From: Brevibacillus brevis NBRC 100599
GTDB taxonomy: Bacteria > Bacillota > Bacilli > Brevibacillales > Brevibacillaceae
Direction: 5' to 3'
Assembly: GCF_000010165.1 (NCBI RefSeq)
Contig: NC_012491.1
Coordinates: 3,913,501-3,977,500, forward strand
Length of the DNA: 64,000 nucleotides
The notes under the pieces were generated by a model. It saw only the letters and a list, made by a program, of their open reading frames with translations. It was not told where the DNA came from and searched no databases. A program made the position numbers and the translations under genes. Positions 61,179-64,000 of this stretch are shown here, one piece after another. Each line of letters opens with the position of its first letter. Position 1 is the first letter of the stretch.

Positions 61179-61970
61179 TTATCGTCGTTTTGTAATCCGC
61201 CCAGAGCCCCCCACCTTCGTTCGTGGGGGCGATTTACTTTTCGGTGGGGAAAAGCTCGAACGTTTGGAAGAGAAAGAGTCACTCGAATTCGACGATTGAC
61301 TGCTGGAAGAACGAATAATTTTGCCTGAACTACCGCTGGAAGATGAATCCGCCTTCTTCTTAAAAATGCTGCCGTCAGAACCTACCGTACCATCCGCGTT
61401 CTTCGCATTACCCCGTTTGAAAATACTGCCCGTACCCTCTTTGGTAATCGGCGGCGCTACTTTTTTGTCCTCGATTGTAGGCACGTGATACGTACCGGAA
61501 GGCTTGTATATGTCCTTGCTAGAGTAACCACGATAGCTGCCCTTTGTACTTTTCTTAAGTCCGTCGAACAAATCATCCAGTACGCTGGCTACAATATATC
61601 CCTGCAAAAACGAAGAATCGTAGTTTTGCCGGACGTACTCTTTGCTGTCGACCTCGATCAACGTATCTGTCGGCTTGGCAGCGTCTTGCTGCAAATGGTA
61701 GATCTCGTCCGGATAAATGAGGAACATATGCTGCGGATCTTCTTTGGAGATTTCATCTGGCGTATTCTGTTCCGCCAGATCCGAGGCTACTTCCGGTACA
61801 GTCTTGTCTTCCGCACGGTAGATGCGTGACGACTGTCCATTGTCCTTGGTGGAGACAGATTCAAGCGGATATGTCTCGCCAACCCCAGGGCTGCCACAAC
61901 CCGCTAGCGTAAGGAGGAACAACGCCGGAATCAGTAGGAGCTTGATTGATTTCATCCATGGATTTGGCAT
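61179..61970 (-). CDS. DUF4247 lipoprotein
   Basis: Lipoprotein of 263 residues in the DUF4247 family. The signal peptide LLLIPALFLLTLAGCGS carries a lipobox (LAGC), so Cys25 would be lipidated and the protein anchored outside. The folded part (residues 30-140) has DEISKEDPQHMFLIYPDEIY and YDSSFLQGYIVASVLDDLFD; the last 90 residues are a Ser/Lys-rich low-complexity tail ending SGRITKRR. GGAGG lies nine bases before the ATG. Last gene of the pspA operon; function unknown. Confidence 0.87.
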   Translation of the reverse strand: MPNPWMKSIKLLLIPALFLLTLAGCGSPGVGETYPLESVSTKDNGQSSRIYRAEDKTVPEVASDLAEQNTPDEISKEDPQHMFLIYPDEIYHLQQDAAKPTDTLIEVDSKEYVRQNYDSSFLQGYIVASVLDDLFDGLKKSTKGSYRGYSSKDIYKPSGTYHVPTIEDKKVAPPITKEGTGSIFKRGNAKNADGTVGSDGSIFKKKADSSSSGSSGKIIRSSSSQSSNSSDSFSSKRSSFSPPKSKSPPRTKVGGSGRITKRR

Positions 61971-61987
61971 GTACTTGTCCCTCCTCT

Positions 61988-62494
61988 CTATGTGCCGCGC
62001 AATACCTGCACGTCCGCTGGTAGAACACTTTCTCCCTCATAGAGCATGAAACGGCCATCCTGCCACTCGATCCGCAGCAATTGGCGTTGATCTGATTGGA
62101 ATTGCCAGATGTACTGCTCCCCTGATGTGTGAAACGGCGCTTTTCCCACAGTCTGGACGGCGCCATTATATTGCTCCTCCAAATGGTAGGTGACATCATC
62201 CATCTCGATTGTGGTCGGTACCTCGTCTATTGAATCCAGTCGTCCATCAATAACGCTATATAGCTGATAGACGATCTTCTCCCGTTCTTCGATATACAGG
62301 TAGCGAATGGTCGTTCCATCCTGCAAGGTAAGCATCGTGGCTTTGCGACTCGCATTGCTCGCCTTCCCGATTACTTGATACGTAACGAGCGATACATCGA
62401 CCACATCACCTGGTCCCACCGTCAGGATGCTCTTCTCCGGTGCAGGAGGCTCATGCTTGGCAAAAATGTTTTGGATTCGCTTCATCAAACTCAT
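61988..62494 (-). CDS. DUF4178 protein
   Basis: 168-residue DUF4178 protein. The domain is recognisable from LTVGPGDVVDVSLVTYQVIG, TTIRYLYIEEREKIVYQLY and YHLEEQYNGAVQTVG, a beta-rich fold. No signal peptide or membrane helix. GGGAG is six bases before the ATG at 62494. It lies 17 bases upstream of the DUF4247 gene and 25 after the DUF350 gene, an arrangement repeated in other bacteria with pspA, so it is probably part of an envelope-stress module; biochemical role unknown. Confidence 0.87.
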   Translation of the reverse strand: MSLMKRIQNIFAKHEPPAPEKSILTVGPGDVVDVSLVTYQVIGKASNASRKATMLTLQDGTTIRYLYIEEREKIVYQLYSVIDGRLDSIDEVPTTIEMDDVTYHLEEQYNGAVQTVGKAPFHTSGEQYIWQFQSDQRQLLRIEWQDGRFMLYEGESVLPADVQVLRGT

Positions 62495-62519
62495 GCTGTA
62501 CTCCCTTCCCTTTCACGTC

Positions 62520-62924
62520 TTACAGACATGCAGCCAAAATCAAGGCACCCACGAGATGGAATGAACCAGCCATCATGGCATGTGCTACCTTTCCTTCCTG
62601 CGTCCCTTTTTCCAGATCCAGTCCGGTTACTTGCTTTAACAGCCATTCCACGATTCTTTCCAAAAGGAATAAAATAATAAAGGAGACCACAGAAAAGAGC
62701 AGAGCTGTCCACAATGAGTTGGAGGTAATGATAGATTGCGATAAGATGTATCCTTGCGCAAACAGCTTCATAACAAAACGCGTCGTGACCGCAATGTTCC
62801 CATTTTTGATTTCCGTGATGTCCTTGTATTTCGTAAACAACGAATCGATCCACATCAAAACAAAAAGCAAAATGCCGCCGGCTCCTGTCCAAACCAGCAT
62901 CCCTAGTATTTCTGTCCACGTCAA
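62520..62924 (-). CDS. DUF350 membrane protein
   Basis: 134-residue membrane protein of the DUF350 (YjfL-like) group with about four helices in two similar halves (ILGMLVWTGAGGILLFVLMW first, LFSVVSFIILFLLERIVEWL third). The start is a TTG at 62924 with GGAG nine bases upstream. It belongs to the pspA-DUF350-DUF4178-DUF4247 unit, although a terminator hairpin lies between pspA and this gene and may lower read-through. No transport substrate is known. Confidence 0.86.
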   Translation of the reverse strand: MTWTEILGMLVWTGAGGILLFVLMWIDSLFTKYKDITEIKNGNIAVTTRFVMKLFAQGYILSQSIITSNSLWTALLFSVVSFIILFLLERIVEWLLKQVTGLDLEKGTQEGKVAHAMMAGSFHLVGALILAACL

Positions 62925-62962
62925 AGCGAATCACTCCACTTTCATCAAAGTGTATAAGGTCT

Positions 62963-62998
62963 GAAAAAAAGGGAAACCGCCTGAAGCGGTTTACCCCT
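62963..62998 (-). terminator. Terminator between pspA and the DUF350 gene
   Basis: Minus strand GGGTAAACCGC, loop TTCAG, GCGGTTTCCC then a T run; it overlaps the pspA stop. Partial read-through would set the ratio of PspA to the three downstream proteins. Confidence 0.82.
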
Positions 62999-63656
62999 CA
63001 TATTTTTTCAACAGAGCAGCCAGTTCGTCCTCAACGGCTTGATCCTTATTCAACTTCGCAATTTCATCATCTAAAGAGCTCTGCTTTTTGTAAATCTCGC
63101 CGCTGGCTTCTGCTTCTGCTTCCATTTGCAGTGCTTTTTCTTCCATGCGTTTCAAGCCAGACATAGCCGAGTTCGTGTCGAAGCTACCCATCGCCTGATT
63201 AATCGTCTTTTGCGCTTTGGCTGCATTGACGCGGGCAACCAATGTCTCGCGCTTGTTTTTCAGTTCGGTAATCTGTTTTTTCATCTCAGCCAGCTTCTCA
63301 CGCAATCCATCGGCTGCCAGCTTGTTTTTCTCGTAGCTGTCCTTGTATTCGTTCATTTTTTGCTCGGCAGCTTTCTTTTCTTCCAGAGCCCGTCGAGCCA
63401 GATCAATGTTCTGTGCTTGTGCTGCAATGTGAGCTTGCTCATCACGCTTTTTCACCAAGGCTTCCTGTTCTTCATACAGCACCTTGAATTTCTTTTCCAA
63501 AGCAATTTGAGCGGCAACCGCTTTCTCTGCTTCACTCAAGTCTTCTTGCATATCACGCAAATACTGGTCTGTCATTTTGATTGGATCTTCTGCTTTCTCA
63601 ATCAAAGCGTACAAATTGGACATGGTCAAATCACGCAGTCTTTTAAAAATGGACAT
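62991..63656 (-). CDS. pspA: PspA/IM30 family phage shock protein
   Basis: Membrane-remodelling protein of the ESCRT-III-like PspA/IM30 family that coats and repairs the inner face of the cytoplasmic membrane. 221 residues, almost entirely coiled coil. N-terminal amphipathic helix SIFKRLRDLTMSNLYALIEK, then the conserved EDPIKMTDQYLRDMQEDL, RRALEEKKAAEQKM and a short C-terminal helix. AAGGAGG precedes the ATG at 63656. It heads the operon with DUF350, DUF4178 and DUF4247 genes and has a sigma-W-type promoter about 90 bases upstream, as pspA does in Bacillus subtilis. Confidence 0.95.
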   Translation of the reverse strand: MSIFKRLRDLTMSNLYALIEKAEDPIKMTDQYLRDMQEDLSEAEKAVAAQIALEKKFKVLYEEQEALVKKRDEQAHIAAQAQNIDLARRALEEKKAAEQKMNEYKDSYEKNKLAADGLREKLAEMKKQITELKNKRETLVARVNAAKAQKTINQAMGSFDTNSAMSGLKRMEEKALQMEAEAEASGEIYKKQSSLDDEIAKLNKDQAVEDELAALLKKYEG

Positions 63657-63724
63657 GGATTATTCCTCCTTAAGTACGTGCTAGGTAGTTCGGCCTGAAT
63701 TTGCCGTCCCCGTTATACATGTAT

Positions 63725-63750
63725 TTACGATGGTTACGCAAGTAAGTTTC
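63725..63750 (-). promoter_or_regulatory. Sigma-W-type (ECF) promoter of the pspA operon
   Basis: Minus strand TGAAAC (63750-63745), exactly 16 bases, then CGTA (63728-63725): the classic sigma-W pattern. It lies about 70-90 bases ahead of the pspA ATG and indicates induction by cell-envelope stress. Confidence 0.85.
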
Positions 63751-63835
63751 AACAATTTATTTTTTTATTGGCTCACCTTTACTTTTCGTACAGCGCGACC
63801 TGTATTTCGTTTCAAAAACGCATCTACAATAATAC

Positions 63836-63973
63836 CTATTCGAAAGTAAGTTCGCCCGATTCTACACTTTTCCAAATAAGTTTTGCTTGAAATTGTGTTC
63901 CAGCCTGATGCTCAAGCTTCATTCTACCCGTTTTGCCTTTTTCAATGTACCCGTCCGATAGTACGAGCTGTTG
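63836..63973 (-). other. Open frame without start near the right edge, possible gene remnant
   Basis: A frame of 45 codons (minus strand) reads QQLVLSDGYIEKGKTGRMKL and ends TFE-stop at 63836; a TAG at 63976-63974 closes it upstream and no good start is present. The amino-acid use looks protein-like, so it might be a decayed gene. Otherwise the last 340 bases hold only the pspA promoter. Confidence 0.2.
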
Positions 63974-64000
63974 CTATATTGACCTATATACCCTTGACTA

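Overview
The window is a Gram-positive, spore-former type chromosome segment, most consistent with Brevibacillus or a close relative in the Paenibacillaceae. This rests on gene order and protein character: priA-coaBC-rpoZ-gmk-remA-yicC, a PyrR-attenuated pyr operon, T-box-free but riboswitch-controlled methionine/threonine genes, pspA with DUF350/DUF4178/DUF4247 partners, YjzC and a Cys/Gly-rich coat-like protein. No database search was possible. I found no rRNA, tRNA or CRISPR array.

Layout. 1-4012: minus-strand housekeeping operon yicC-remA-gmk-rpoZ-coaBC-priA behind a good sigma-A promoter; priA runs off the left edge. 4125-6775: rqcH and two small genes of unknown role. 7106-9070: an enoyl-CoA hydratase/CoA-transferase pair. 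9202-14531: small membrane, coat-like and hypothetical genes, including a KptA-like protein that has lost its catalytic histidine, a free-standing protein resembling sigma-70 region 1.1, a CPBP protease, an MFS pump and ccdC. 14569-16458: a group II intron sitting directly behind the ccdC terminator. 16464-20799: a membrane protein, a BASS/arsenic-type transporter, a glyoxalase-like protein and CapA.

20817-23045: homoserine dehydrogenase preceded by two tandem SAM-I riboswitches, a 44-residue zinc-ribbon gene and a cobalamin riboswitch, all in the same direction. 23084-28826: DinB-like, two cyclase/KynB-like proteins, an oxidoreductase, zwf and a TPR-AAA ATPase. 28962-31134: three paralogous phage-tail-collar-domain genes and a GNAT acetyltransferase. 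31342-32878: an ArsR regulator and a saccharopine-dehydrogenase-like gene that share an exact 16-bp site.

32907-43390: pyrR-uraA-pyrB-pyrC-carA-carB-pyrF-pyrE with three PyrR attenuators; pyrK and pyrD are absent between carB and pyrF. 43411-47435: a secreted beta-propeller protein, a VOC protein, an RluD-type pseudouridine synthase, lspA and a kinase-like protein. 47436-48516: three very long hairpin elements with no gene. 48517-57844: a tight five-gene operon for intracellular alpha-glucan (DUF4912 protein, GH57-GT4 fusion, nucleotidyltransferase fused to a degenerate mutase, GH15 and an intact phosphohexomutase). 58182-61103: secreted M9 collagenase. 61179-63750: an envelope-stress operon pspA-DUF350-DUF4178-DUF4247 with a clear sigma-W-type promoter.

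The strongest candidates for something undescribed are the long hairpin family at 47.6-48.5 kb, the alpha-glucan operon with its GH57-GT4 fusion and pseudo-mutase, the three-gene collar cassette, and the cobalamin/SAM riboswitch chain around the tiny zinc-ribbon gene.
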